Assembly (NCBI GenBank): GCA_964383325.1
Contig: CAYLGY010000034.1
Location: forward strand, 1 to 27,651
From: CAYLGY01 sp964383325
GTDB lineage: Bacteria > Pseudomonadota > Alphaproteobacteria > Rhizobiales > Rhizobiaceae
Length of the DNA: 27,651 nucleotides
Reading direction: 5' to 3'
Within the stretch, counting starts at the first letter, position 1. Each line of letters opens with the position of its first letter. A program made the position numbers and the translations under genes. Positions 1 to 7,756 of the stretch are shown here, piece after piece. A model generated the notes under the pieces. It ran no database searches, had not been told where the DNA came from, and saw only the letters and a program-made list of their open reading frames with translations.

Positions 1-1
1 A

Positions 2-50
2 GCGCAGGTTCCCGGAAAGTGGTCTCCGCTTTCCGGACAAGAACCTGCGC
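2..50. repeat. Extragenic palindrome, copy A
   Basis: An imperfect palindrome in three layers. The outer arms GCGCAGGTTC (2-11) and GAACCTGCGC (41-50) pair perfectly over 10 bp. The inner arms CCGGAAAG (12-19) and CTTTCCGG (29-36) pair over 8 bp. An unpaired ACAA (37-40) sits on one side only. Copies B (8958-9006) and C (9018-9060) share the same core and layout. It lies about 30 bases beyond the hisG stop codon, so in a hisG transcript it would form a 3' hairpin that could stabilise or end the message; there is no U-tract to prove termination. Palindromes of this general type are common between genes in Hyphomicrobiales. That this is the same family is inference. Confidence 0.75.
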
Positions 51-79
51 CAACAGGAAGCTCGAGCGCCAATGACAGC

Positions 80-790
80 TCAGGACGACTGTCGCAGCGC
101 TTCCTGTACCTTCAGGGTCAGTTCCCGGCAAAGATCCGCGTCCGCATCGCTCCGCGCAACCCTTGACATCATCAGGCAGGCTTCCGAGCGCAGGATGACG
201 CCATCATCGAGGATGCGAAGATGATTGGCGCGCAAGGTCGAACCGGTGGAAGTAATGTCGACGATGATATCCGCCGAGCCCGCGGCAGGCGCGCCTTCGG
301 TCGCGCCGAGGCTCTCGACGATCCGGTAGACCTGGATCCCGTGCCGGGCCGAGAAGAACTGCTGCGTCAGGCGCCAATATTTCGTCGCGACCCGCAAGCG
401 GCGGCCATGGCGCTGCCGGAAGTCTGCTGCGACATCATTGAGATCGGCCATGCTGGTGACGTCCAGCCAGACGTCCGGGACCGCGACCACGACATCGGCA
501 TTGCCGAAGCCGAGGCGCGCCGAAAATTCGATCCGGGCATCGACATCCTCCAGCGTCTCACGCGCCAGGTCTTCGCCCGTCACGCCGAGATCGACCGAGC
601 CATTGCCCAGTTCGCTGGCAATCTCGGCGGCCGAAAGAAATGCGATCTCGATCTCTTCGCGACCGGCCACATGCGAGCGGTAGCGCCGATCGTCATCCGG
701 CAGGAGGACGGGCACTCCGGCCCGCGCCAGCAATTCGAGCGCCGTATCCTTGAGCCTTCCCTTCGAGGGCAATGCCAGCGTGATGCTCAT
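80..790 (-). CDS. hisG: ATP phosphoribosyltransferase catalytic subunit, short form
   Basis: Catalyses the first step of histidine biosynthesis, joining ATP and PRPP to give phosphoribosyl-ATP in the cytoplasm. At 236 residues it is the short HisG, which lacks the C-terminal regulatory domain and needs HisZ for activity; the hisZ gene is directly upstream. Visible family motifs are the N-terminal ALPSKGRL, LGVTGEDL (68-75), GATEGAP (162-168) and the PRPP-binding stretch DITSTGSTLRANHL (178-191). The ATG at 790 overlaps the hisZ stop in an ATGA, so the two are probably translationally coupled and made in matched amounts. It is last in the minus-strand run tag-hisS-hisZ-hisG, and palindrome A follows it. 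Length and motifs are complete and nothing looks broken. Confidence 0.96.
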   Translation of the reverse strand: MSITLALPSKGRLKDTALELLARAGVPVLLPDDDRRYRSHVAGREEIEIAFLSAAEIASELGNGSVDLGVTGEDLARETLEDVDARIEFSARLGFGNADVVVAVPDVWLDVTSMADLNDVAADFRQRHGRRLRVATKYWRLTQQFFSARHGIQVYRIVESLGATEGAPAAGSADIIVDITSTGSTLRANHLRILDDGVILRSEACLMMSRVARSDADADLCRELTLKVQEALRQSS

Positions 791-1908
791 GCGGAAGCCT
801 CCCTGACCTCTGCAATGCGGTCGAGCCAGGCAGAAAAACCGACGGCGGGGACATGCTCGCGCGCGCCGAGCAGGGTCAGAAGCCGGTCATATCGACCTCC
901 GCCCGCCAGCGTGCTGCCGGTAGCGGCATCCCGGACCTCGTAGACAAAGCCGCTATAATATTCCAGCGGCCGCCCAAAGGAGGCATCGAACCGGAATTCC
1001 ACCTCGTCGGTCGCCTGCAGCATCAGCGTGTTGGCCCGTTCGGAGAAGCGCCCTAATGCCGCGCCCAGATCGATCTCATGGCGCCGCGAGAATTCCGTCA
1101 GCGCCGCGGCGGCATCCCGCAACGGGGTCCGGATCGCGAGGAATGCGCGCAAGGCCGAATGCGCCTCCGCCGAAAGTCTCGCTCTGGCAAGCCGGGTCTT
1201 CTCGATGAGCCGGCCGGCGATCTCCTGCGGTGTCCGGCTGGATTTGAGCGGAAATCCGGCCGCCAGCATCCGCCGCTCCACCAGCACGGCCAGCCCGGCC
1301 TCGTCCTCGACGGCGACCCGCTCGGCAATTTCCGGCTCCAGTTCGGGAACACCGTTCGGCCGGGTCAGATCCGCGAGCGCCTGCCCGATCCGATCCGGCG
1401 AGCCGAAGGTGCGCGCCAGCCGCTTGCGCCAGCCCGGCGGCAGGTCGAGCCCGGCCAGCACGGCCTCGAAAATGGACTTGTCGCCACAGGTGACGTCGAA
1501 TTTCCGGCCAGGAAGCATGGTTCCAAGAACGGCAAGGGCGTCAGCGACCGAACGTGCATCGGCTCCGGCCAGATCCGGATCACCAATGTCCTCTATTCCG
1601 GTCTGGTAGAATTCATTCCCCCCCGGCCGCCGCTGGCGAAACACCTCACCCAGATAGCCATACCGGCGCGGAGCCGTCTTGCCCGAGGCGATGTGCAGGC
1701 GGCAGACCGGAATCGTGAATTCCGGCCGCAGGCACAGGCTTTCGCCGGTTTCGCTCTGCGTCATGAAGATCCGGCGTCGCAGATCTTCTCCGGCCATGTC
1801 CAGGAACGGATCGGCGGGCTGCAGGACCGGGACGAGGGCCTGTTCCACGCCGCGCGCCTCCATCAGTGCGAGAAGGGCAGGAGCGAATTCCGGATAGCCT
1901 CTGATCAT
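787..1908 (-). CDS. hisZ: ATP phosphoribosyltransferase regulatory subunit (HisZ)
   Basis: A histidyl-tRNA synthetase paralogue that lacks tRNA-charging activity. It forms the hetero-octameric HisG-HisZ complex, activates short-form HisG and carries its histidine feedback control. The 373-residue protein keeps class II synthetase-like blocks, including GYLGEVFRQRR in the N-terminal half and SGFVYEV and GGRYDRLLTLLG near the end. The frame stays open upstream of the chosen start, but the ATG at 1908 is preferred: it forms an ATGA overlap with the hisS stop (1905-1907), and the protein then begins MIRGYPEFAPALL, as family members do. It also overlaps hisG by ATGA. Pairing of hisZ with hisS in one operon is common in rhizobia and may reflect ancestral duplication; that last point is inference. 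Confidence 0.95.
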   Translation of the reverse strand: MIRGYPEFAPALLALMEARGVEQALVPVLQPADPFLDMAGEDLRRRIFMTQSETGESLCLRPEFTIPVCRLHIASGKTAPRRYGYLGEVFRQRRPGGNEFYQTGIEDIGDPDLAGADARSVADALAVLGTMLPGRKFDVTCGDKSIFEAVLAGLDLPPGWRKRLARTFGSPDRIGQALADLTRPNGVPELEPEIAERVAVEDEAGLAVLVERRMLAAGFPLKSSRTPQEIAGRLIEKTRLARARLSAEAHSALRAFLAIRTPLRDAAAALTEFSRRHEIDLGAALGRFSERANTLMLQATDEVEFRFDASFGRPLEYYSGFVYEVRDAATGSTLAGGGRYDRLLTLLGAREHVPAVGFSAWLDRIAEVREASA

Positions 1909-3404
1909 CGGCCCGGCTCTGCCTGCTCGCGAAGCATCCTCCGGACGGTCTCGACAAGTTCGGTCTCGGCGACCTCGACCTGCGCCACCCGGGCTGCCCG
2001 CCATTCGAGATTGGACTCGATCGCCTCGGCCTGGCGCTTGCCTTCCACCAGGTCCTTGATCTGGACCTGGCCGCGGGCGCGCTCCTCGGATCCCTGGATG
2101 ATGGCAAGGGGACAACGGCGACGGTCGGCATATTTGAGCTGATTGCCGAACTTCTTCCAGTTGCCCTGGTACATTTCGGCGCGGATGCCGGCATTGCGCA
2201 ATTGCTGCGTCAGGCTCTGGTAGCGGCCGAGGGCTTCCAGGTCGCCATCCATGACCGTGACCAGCACCGGCGCGTCGATCTCCGTGCGTTCGAGCTTGCC
2301 GAGATTCTTCAGCGCCGTAGCCAGGCGCGATACGCCGATGGAAAAGCCGGTGGCCGGCACGTCCTGGCCGGTGAAGCGCCGCACCAGCCCGTCATAACGT
2401 CCGCCGCCGCCGATCGAGCCGAACTGCACGACTTCGCCCTTCTCGTTCGGCACCTCGCCCAGCAGTTCGGCCTCGTAGACCGGTCCGGTATAGTATTCGA
2501 GACCGCGCACGACCGAGGGATTGACCGCGACGCGGTCGCCGCCATAGCCGCACGCGGCGAACAACGCCGCCATGCGTTCCAGCTCTTCCAGGCCCTCCAT
2601 GCCGGAGCGGCTGTTGCGCAGCAGCCGGTCGAGATCGTCGCGCCCGCCTGCCTGCGTCCCGTCAATATAGGCCATGACCTGCTCGATCTGCCCGGATGCG
2701 AGACGGGCGCCGGGCGTGAAATCGCCGCTCTCGTCCTCGCGGCCATCGCCCAGCAGCAGCTTCACCCCGGCGGGGCCGAACTTGTCCAGCTTGTCGAGCG
2801 CCCGCAGGACGACGAGCCGCTGCGCCGCGCGATCCTCGCCGCCGAGCCCGATCGCCTCGAGCAATCCGTCCAGCACCTTGCGGTTGTTGACGCGGACCAG
2901 ATAGCCGCCTCGGGCGATGCCGAGCGCCTCCAGCGTGTCCGCCATCATCATGCACATTTCGGCATCGGCCTGGACGCCCGGTGCGCCGACCGTATCGGCG
3001 TCCAGTTGCATGAACTGCCGGAACCTGCCCGGGCCGGGCTTCTCGTTGCGGAACACCCACCCATGCCGATAGGTACGGTAGGGAAGCTGGATCGTATGGA
3101 TGTTTTCAGCGACATGTCGGGCAAGCGGTGCCGTCAGGTCATAGCGCAGGCTCAGCCATTGCTCGTCATCATCCTCGAAGGAGAAGACGCCCTCATTGGG
3201 CCGGTCCGCGTCGGGCAGGTACTTGCCCAACGCATCCGTATATTCGATCAACGGGGTTTCCACGGGATCGAAGCCATAGCGCTCGTAGACGGCGCGAATG
3301 CGCGCCACCATTTCCTCGGTTGCGCGGATATCCGCCGCGTTCCGGTCTCCCAGCCCGCGCGGCAGGCGTGCCTTCAGCTTCTGCGGTTTGCTCTTCTTGC
3401 TCAA
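1905..3404 (-). CDS. hisS: Histidyl-tRNA synthetase
   Basis: Charges tRNA-His with histidine in the cytoplasm; a class II aminoacyl-tRNA synthetase. It begins KARLPRGLGDRNAADIRATEEM, shows motif 2 (FRNEKPGPGRFRQFMQLDAD) and the histidine-binding GLEYYTGPVYE and GGGRYDGLVRRFTG, and ends with an anticodon-binding domain. There is no ATG in the right place. The TTG at 3404 is chosen because the protein then starts MSKKSKPQKLKARLPRG, matching rhizobial HisS, and is 499 residues, close to the usual length of about 500. A second in-frame TTG at 3476, 12 bases past the tag stop, would add 24 residues. Neither has a clear Shine-Dalgarno, so the exact start is unsure. The stop overlaps the hisZ start. 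Confidence 0.94.
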   Translation of the reverse strand: MSKKSKPQKLKARLPRGLGDRNAADIRATEEMVARIRAVYERYGFDPVETPLIEYTDALGKYLPDADRPNEGVFSFEDDDEQWLSLRYDLTAPLARHVAENIHTIQLPYRTYRHGWVFRNEKPGPGRFRQFMQLDADTVGAPGVQADAEMCMMMADTLEALGIARGGYLVRVNNRKVLDGLLEAIGLGGEDRAAQRLVVLRALDKLDKFGPAGVKLLLGDGREDESGDFTPGARLASGQIEQVMAYIDGTQAGGRDDLDRLLRNSRSGMEGLEELERMAALFAACGYGGDRVAVNPSVVRGLEYYTGPVYEAELLGEVPNEKGEVVQFGSIGGGGRYDGLVRRFTGQDVPATGFSIGVSRLATALKNLGKLERTEIDAPVLVTVMDGDLEALGRYQSLTQQLRNAGIRAEMYQGNWKKFGNQLKYADRRRCPLAIIQGSEERARGQVQIKDLVEGKRQAEAIESNLEWRAARVAQVEVAETELVETVRRMLREQAEPGR

Positions 3405-3488
3405 TGCCGGGTCCAGTTCGGTGAGATCCTGATGAATGCCGTGCGACTTCTTATGCGATTGACCCGGATGCGGCAAGCATCTGGCCGC

Positions 3489-4109
3489 TCAGGCGCCGGG
3501 CCGGGCAAACCGGGCGCGCTCCCGCTCGATCTCGGCTCGACACCAGCAATCCTCGACATGGTCATTGACCAGCCCCATCGCCTGCATGAACGCATAGGCA
3601 GTGGTTGGCCCTACAAAGGTCCAGCCGCGACTGCGCAGGTCCTTCGACAGCCGGATGGAGGCCGGCGTGTGGGAAAGGGCCGCGAGGGTCGCCCGGTCGA
3701 AGCGGGTCGGCCGCTCCTGCGCTGGGGGCTCGAACCGCCAGAAATAGGCGGCCAGCGAGCCGAATTCGCGCTGCAGTTCGATGGCCCGGGCGGCATTGTT
3801 GATGACGGATTCGATCTTGCCGCGATGACGGACGATGCCCGGGTCCTGCAACAGCGCTTCCACCTCCTCCGGCCCGAACCGGGCGACCCTGAAATAGTCG
3901 AAGCCGGCGAAAGCCACGCGAAAATTCTCCCTCTTGCGCAGGATCGTCAGCCAGGAGAGCCCCGACTGGAAGCCTTCGAGGCAGATCTTCTCGAACAAGC
4001 GGCGATCGTCGATGACCGGCCGGCCCCATTCGCGGTCGTGATATTCGATATAGTCCGGCTGGTTGCCATGCCAGGAACAGCTCTGGTCCCCTTTGCTCGA
4101 TCCGCTCAA
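3489..4109 (-). CDS. tag: DNA-3-methyladenine glycosylase I
   Basis: Base-excision repair enzyme that removes 3-methyladenine from alkylated DNA. The family signature is complete: CSWHGNQPDYIEYHDREWG near the N-terminus, GFQSGLSWLTIL in the middle and NDHVEDCWCR at the end. By analogy with E. coli Tag the structural zinc ligands are Cys11, His24, His184 and Cys188. The TTG at 4109 is chosen because a GGAGG (4119-4123 on the plus strand as CCTCC) sits 9 bases upstream and the resulting 206-residue protein has the usual short lead before the first cysteine. An ATG at 4166 would add 19 residues and has a weaker ribosome site. It is the first gene of the tag-hisS-hisZ-hisG run, although repair and histidine metabolism have no obvious link. 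Confidence 0.92.
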   Translation of the reverse strand: MSGSSKGDQSCSWHGNQPDYIEYHDREWGRPVIDDRRLFEKICLEGFQSGLSWLTILRKRENFRVAFAGFDYFRVARFGPEEVEALLQDPGIVRHRGKIESVINNAARAIELQREFGSLAAYFWRFEPPAQERPTRFDRATLAALSHTPASIRLSKDLRSRGWTFVGPTTAYAFMQAMGLVNDHVEDCWCRAEIERERARFARPGA

Positions 4110-4380
4110 TCCGCTATTCCTCCGCTGCTCCGCCGGCCCGTTGCCGGAAGCTGCGAATATGCCCATGCTCAGCCTGGATTCCAACTCGACAATGCGCCGG
4201 GACCCAATCGGCGCAACTCGTTCCCGTCCGCGCGCGCCGGACGCTACCGGCAGATCATCCCGCGTCCCCGTCCCGAAGATGAACAATTCCTGACTCGAAC
4301 CCGAAGGCTCTTTGGTTTAGTAGTAGCTTAAATATATACCGGTTCTTTACTTTAAATGAAAACAGAATTATAGTTCCCCT

Positions 4381-4557
4381 AGCTTGTCGGGGAGCAGAAG
4401 GAAATGCGGAACTCCACTTAGAGCGACTGACATGCCTGCGGGATATTGCCCCCCATGTCCCGATTCTCTGACGTCGTCCCGCCCGACCTTCAGTGGGACG
4501 GCGTGGGGCGCCGCAGTCGTTCCGGCTTCCCGGGGTACGCCTCGGGAAGCCGTTTTC
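4381..4557 (+). ncRNA. Candidate small RNA ending at an intrinsic terminator
   Basis: Inferred rather than recognised. A promoter-like pair at 4346-4374 would start a transcript near 4381, and the terminator at 4523-4556 would end it, giving about 175 bases. The interval contains an internal hairpin, GTCGTCCC pairing with GGGACGGC (one G-U pair), roughly at 4473-4502. No reading frame of credible length with a start and ribosome site lies inside. I checked by eye for 6S, SRP, RNase P and tmRNA hallmark sequences and did not find them. The terminator is the solid part of the evidence; the 5' end is a guess. Confidence 0.3.
4523..4556 (+). terminator. Strong rho-independent terminator facing plus, with no annotated gene before it
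   Basis: CGGCTTCCCG (4523-4532) pairs perfectly with CGGGAAGCCG (4543-4552) around a 10-base loop, and TTTT follows directly (4553-4556). This is a textbook intrinsic terminator on the plus strand. Read on the minus strand it lacks a U-tract, so it is a weaker fit as the end of the kinase gene, whose stop is only about 40 bases away. It may act as a barrier in both directions. Confidence 0.6.
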
Positions 4558-4594
4558 AGTACGAAACAACCCGCCTCCGGAAAGCAATGCAGTT

Positions 4595-6160
4595 TCACGA
4601 ACTCTTCGGAAACTGAAGCGGAAACACGATCTCGATGCGCGTGCCGTTCGTCGCATCCAATGCCAGCGTGCCGCCGACCTGGGCGACGAAACCCCGGATC
4701 AGCTTGGTTCCCATTCCTTCGCGGACCTCCTCGGGAACAAAGCCCGGCCCATCATCCTGGATGAGCAGCCGTCCGTTTTCCTCGTCCCGGCTCAACCCGA
4801 TCAAAAGCACGCCGCCATGACCGCCAAAGGCATATTTGAACGCGTTCGTCACGATTTCGCTGACCAGCAGGCCGAAGGCGACGCCGCGCTCGCGATCGAG
4901 GCTTACCGGTTCCAGCTCGAAGCGGATGTGGATGTCGGCCGGAAATCCGGTTGCAATATCGCCGACCAGGCGCTCGACATAGGGCGCAAGTTCGAGCCGG
5001 TCGAACTGATCCGATCCGTAGATCTGCTCGTGCACGGCAACCATCGCCTCGATCCGGCGCGAAATGTCGGCCTGCGTTTCCGCCGGAAGCCGCTGCAGCC
5101 GGATCAGCGAGCTCACCGCCTGCAGATTGTTCTTCACGCGATGATGGATTTCGCGCAGCAGGAAACGGTTGCGCTCGAGCGCCGTCTCGAGTTCCTCGCG
5201 CCGTTCGCCTTCCGCCCGAAGCAGCGAGGCGATCCAGAGCGTGCCCAGCGCCAGGATCAGCGCCGTCGGCAGGCCGATTGCCATCCCGCGGACCAGATTG
5301 CTGCGGAAGCTGGAAAGGACCCTGTGACGCTCGATGCCCGTGACGGCGATCAGCGGCCAGCCGCCCACCCTGCTGTAACCGACGATCCTCGCGACTTCGT
5401 CGATCATCGACGAATCCGAATGATAGAAGCCTTTCGCGGATTCCGGCAGCAGTTCCGAGAACAGGATCGACTGGCTGATGTCGATCGGACGGTCGATCGG
5501 CGGATGACGGGCCACCAGAAGTCCATCGTCCCGGAACGCGGCCACGGTCGAAAGCGGACCGAGCTCAAGGCGGCTCCAGAAATCCGCCATTGCGCGCGTG
5601 GGGATCGCAATGCTCGCGGCGCCATGAAACCGGCCGTTGCGCTGGATGCGTTGCGCAATCACGAACACCTGTTCGCCGCTGAGCCTTTCCTCCAGCTGAG
5701 GCGAAATGACCGTTAGCGCTCCGCGCTGAAGCTGGAGGAAATAGCCGCGGTCGGAGACATCGATTCCGATGGCTTCCGGAATGCTCGACATGCGCAACTG
5801 TCCAGCCTCGTCATAGACCGAATACTGGAACCCCTCCGGCAGATCGCCCACCGCCTCTCGTATATCGTGGATGGTATTCCAGGAAGCCCGGATCGGCTGC
5901 GGACCGAGGGCCGAGTCGATGCGGCGCAGCGCCTGGTCGCTGGCCTCGATCATCCATTGCAGATGGGCGGAGACGATTTGCGCCGAAGAGGTTGCCCTCG
6001 CCTCACCCGCCCGTATCGCGGTCGAATAGCTCTGCCAGAGCATGATGGCCGCGAGGGTGATGATCGAGAGGAACAGGACGGATCCATAGCCGAGTACGGC
6101 CCAAGGCGTGCTGATTCTATTGCCGATATTCCGGAAGGATCGCTCCCCGCGCTTCTGCAC
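4595..6160 (-). CDS. Membrane sensor histidine kinase, HisKA_2 type, with extracytoplasmic PDC/Cache-like sensor
   Basis: A 521-residue inner-membrane kinase. One helix at about 21-41 and a second at about 292-314 enclose a roughly 250-residue periplasmic region that reads like a PDC/dCache sensor, for example DVSDRGYFLQL (134-144), a phrase typical of such domains. The cytoplasmic part has a HisKA_2 dimerisation helix, LREIHHRVKNNLQAVSSLIRL (335-355), with His340 the likely phospho-acceptor. The HATPase domain shows an N-box around EIVTNAFKYAF (435-445, Asn439), DDGPGF (469-474) and GMGTKLIRGF. It starts at a GTG with GGAG six bases upstream. No response regulator is in the window, so it is an orphan here. 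Kinases of this family often act through unlinked or single-domain regulators, including the general stress response. The signal it senses cannot be told. Confidence 0.87.
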   Translation of the reverse strand: MQKRGERSFRNIGNRISTPWAVLGYGSVLFLSIITLAAIMLWQSYSTAIRAGEARATSSAQIVSAHLQWMIEASDQALRRIDSALGPQPIRASWNTIHDIREAVGDLPEGFQYSVYDEAGQLRMSSIPEAIGIDVSDRGYFLQLQRGALTVISPQLEERLSGEQVFVIAQRIQRNGRFHGAASIAIPTRAMADFWSRLELGPLSTVAAFRDDGLLVARHPPIDRPIDISQSILFSELLPESAKGFYHSDSSMIDEVARIVGYSRVGGWPLIAVTGIERHRVLSSFRSNLVRGMAIGLPTALILALGTLWIASLLRAEGERREELETALERNRFLLREIHHRVKNNLQAVSSLIRLQRLPAETQADISRRIEAMVAVHEQIYGSDQFDRLELAPYVERLVGDIATGFPADIHIRFELEPVSLDRERGVAFGLLVSEIVTNAFKYAFGGHGGVLLIGLSRDEENGRLLIQDDGPGFVPEEVREGMGTKLIRGFVAQVGGTLALDATNGTRIEIVFPLQFPKSS

Positions 6161-6267
6161 GGCGTCTCCATTTTCTGAAAGTGGTCTGATTTCACATTAC
6201 CGCAACCGGCAGACAGGGAAAGCCCTTCGCAAGTGCAGGAGCTCAAGCCGAGCCGGATTTTTCCTGC

Positions 6268-6288
6268 CAGGGCGAAAATTCCGCCCTG
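6268..6288. other. Inverted repeat between the divergent kinase and channel genes
   Basis: CAGGGCG (6268-6274) and CGCCCTG (6282-6288) pair perfectly around AAAATTC. It lies in the 234-base divergent gap, about 110 bases before each start codon. It could be an operator for a dimeric regulator or a leader hairpin. Nothing else in the gap (6161-6394) is convincing, and no clear -35/-10 pair was found for either gene. Confidence 0.35.
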
Positions 6289-6394
6289 AAGCGTTGGACA
6301 AGCCCCTCGCGAGGTGGCAGTTTCACCGGCTGAACGCACCGGTGGCGCATGTCATACGCCGAAATTCATCAATTGCAACAAGAATGATCTGCTC

Positions 6395-7657
6395 ATGTTC
6401 GACGGAATGATTGAAATCATGGATTCCCATCCATGGCTTTATACATTGGCCGGGCTGATATTGCTTGCCCTCGTGGCGCTTCTTTCCAATCTCGCCGTCA
6501 AGCTCATCCTCGTGCGCGGCATTGACCGCCTTCTTGGCCGGACCCCGATCGGGCAGGACGCGGAAATCCGCAAGTTCCGTGCCATCGAGCGGTTCGCGAA
6601 TATCGTGCCGGCGCTGGTGATCTCCTCGGGCATCGCCCTGGTGCCGGGCATGCCTGCCCTGGCTGCCGCGGTGATCCGCAATGTCGCCAACGCCTTCATC
6701 ATCGTTGCCCTGGCCCTGGCCCTGGCCGCGGTGCTCAATATTGCGGACACGGTCTACCATCGCCGGCCCGAGGCGCGGCTGCGTCCCATCCGGGGCTATG
6801 TCCAGGTCGCGAAGATCGCCGTCTACGCTGTGGCGGCCATCCTGGTCATCGCCACGCTTATCGACCGTTCGCCGCTGATCCTCCTTTCCGGGCTCGGCGC
6901 CATGGCGGCGGTCCTGATCCTGGTGTTCCAGGACACGCTGCTGTCGCTGGTCGCCGGTATCCAGATCTCTTCCACCGACATGGTGCGGGTCGGCGACTGG
7001 ATCGAAATGCCCGCAATGAATGCGGATGGCGACGTCATCGAGATCGCGCTGCATACGGTGCGGGTCCAGAATTTCGACAAGACGATCACGACCATCCCGA
7101 TTCGCAGGCTTGTAACGGACTCGTTCCGGAACTGGCGCGGCATGCAGGAATCCGGCGGCCGCAGGATCAAGCGCCCGATCTTCATCGATCAGACGAGCAT
7201 CCGGTTCCTGACGCCCGAAGAACTGGACAGGCTCTCGCGTCTGCGGCTCCTGCACGAATATCTGGCGCGCCGTCAGGAGGAGATTCACGCCTGGAATGAA
7301 CGGCTCGGCGAATTTGCCCTCGTCGATGCGAATACGCGCCGGCTGACCAATATCGGCACGTTCCGCGCCTATGTGCAGGCCTATCTGCAAAGCCATCGGC
7401 GCATCAACCAGAACATGACGCTGCTGGTCCGGCAGCTTGAGCCGGGGCCGAGCGGGCTACCGCTGGAGATCTACTGTTTCACCACGACCGTGGTCTGGGA
7501 CGAATACGAGACCATCCAGAGCGATCTGTTCGATCATCTCCTTGCGCTCCTGCCCGAATTCGGTCTCACCGTATTCCAGAATCCCGGTGGAGCCGATTTC
7601 CGGCTCTGGGCAGCCGCCCTGCGGGAAGGGGGGCTGCCACAGCCGCAACCCTCATGA
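6395..7657 (+). CDS. MscS-family mechanosensitive ion channel (YbdG-like)
   Basis: Inner-membrane channel of the small MscS group, expected to open under membrane tension and release solutes on hypo-osmotic shock. The 420-residue protein has about five membrane helices in its first 190 residues. The pore and gate region LGAMAAVLILVFQDTLLSLV (167-186) leads into VRVGDWIEMP (197-206) at the start of the soluble beta domain, both hallmarks of the family. Length and the long C-terminal domain resemble E. coli YbdG (415 residues) more than MscS (286). The ATG at 6395 is chosen over an upstream in-frame GTG at 6314, because the intervening residues are not membrane-like and the first helix follows directly. 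It is divergent from the sensor kinase gene. Nothing in the sequence proves that the kinase controls it. Confidence 0.88.
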   Translation: MFDGMIEIMDSHPWLYTLAGLILLALVALLSNLAVKLILVRGIDRLLGRTPIGQDAEIRKFRAIERFANIVPALVISSGIALVPGMPALAAAVIRNVANAFIIVALALALAAVLNIADTVYHRRPEARLRPIRGYVQVAKIAVYAVAAILVIATLIDRSPLILLSGLGAMAAVLILVFQDTLLSLVAGIQISSTDMVRVGDWIEMPAMNADGDVIEIALHTVRVQNFDKTITTIPIRRLVTDSFRNWRGMQESGGRRIKRPIFIDQTSIRFLTPEELDRLSRLRLLHEYLARRQEEIHAWNERLGEFALVDANTRRLTNIGTFRAYVQAYLQSHRRINQNMTLLVRQLEPGPSGLPLEIYCFTTTVVWDEYETIQSDLFDHLLALLPEFGLTVFQNPGGADFRLWAAALREGGLPQPQPS

Positions 7658-7666
7658 GCCGGCCGG

Positions 7667-7682
7667 CGCAAGTCCACTTGCG
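7667..7682 (+). terminator. Weak hairpin after the channel gene
   Basis: CGCAAG (7667-7672) pairs with CTTGCG (7677-7682) around TCCA, ten bases after the channel stop codon. There is no U-tract, so it may be an RNA end-protecting hairpin rather than a true terminator. Confidence 0.3.
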
Positions 7683-7756
7683 GGCTTCCCTACTGACCGG
7701 AAGGAAATTAAAGGATGGTGCCGAGTGAATCGGTTCCCGAGCAGCAGGAGAACAGC

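Larger units (their letters stand above)
4110..4594. other. Gene-free stretch between sensor kinase and tag
   Basis: About 485 bases with no coding region I can support. It holds an AT-rich segment at roughly 4310-4375, very different from the GC-rich surroundings. It also holds a weak plus-strand promoter-like pair (TTTACT at 4346-4351 and TATAGT at 4369-4374, 17-base spacer), a short hairpin (TCCCC 4375-4379 with GGGGA 4389-4393) and the strong plus-facing terminator at 4523-4556. The tag-proximal end presumably holds the tag promoter on the minus strand, but I see no clear -35/-10 pair there. Confidence 0.6.

Noticed and set aside
4280..4310. A tRNA T-loop-like GGTTCGAGTC on the minus strand
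   Set aside because: The flanking bases cannot form the 5-bp T-stem and no acceptor or anticodon arm is present.
2202..4331. A 709-codon open frame on the plus strand opposite hisS and tag
   Set aside because: It runs antisense to two clear genes in high-GC DNA, where long shadow frames are normal, and its translation shows no family features.
4493..5716. A 407-codon plus-strand open frame opposite the sensor kinase
   Set aside because: Shadow of the kinase gene; composition is rich in Arg, Gln and Asp with no recognisable motif.
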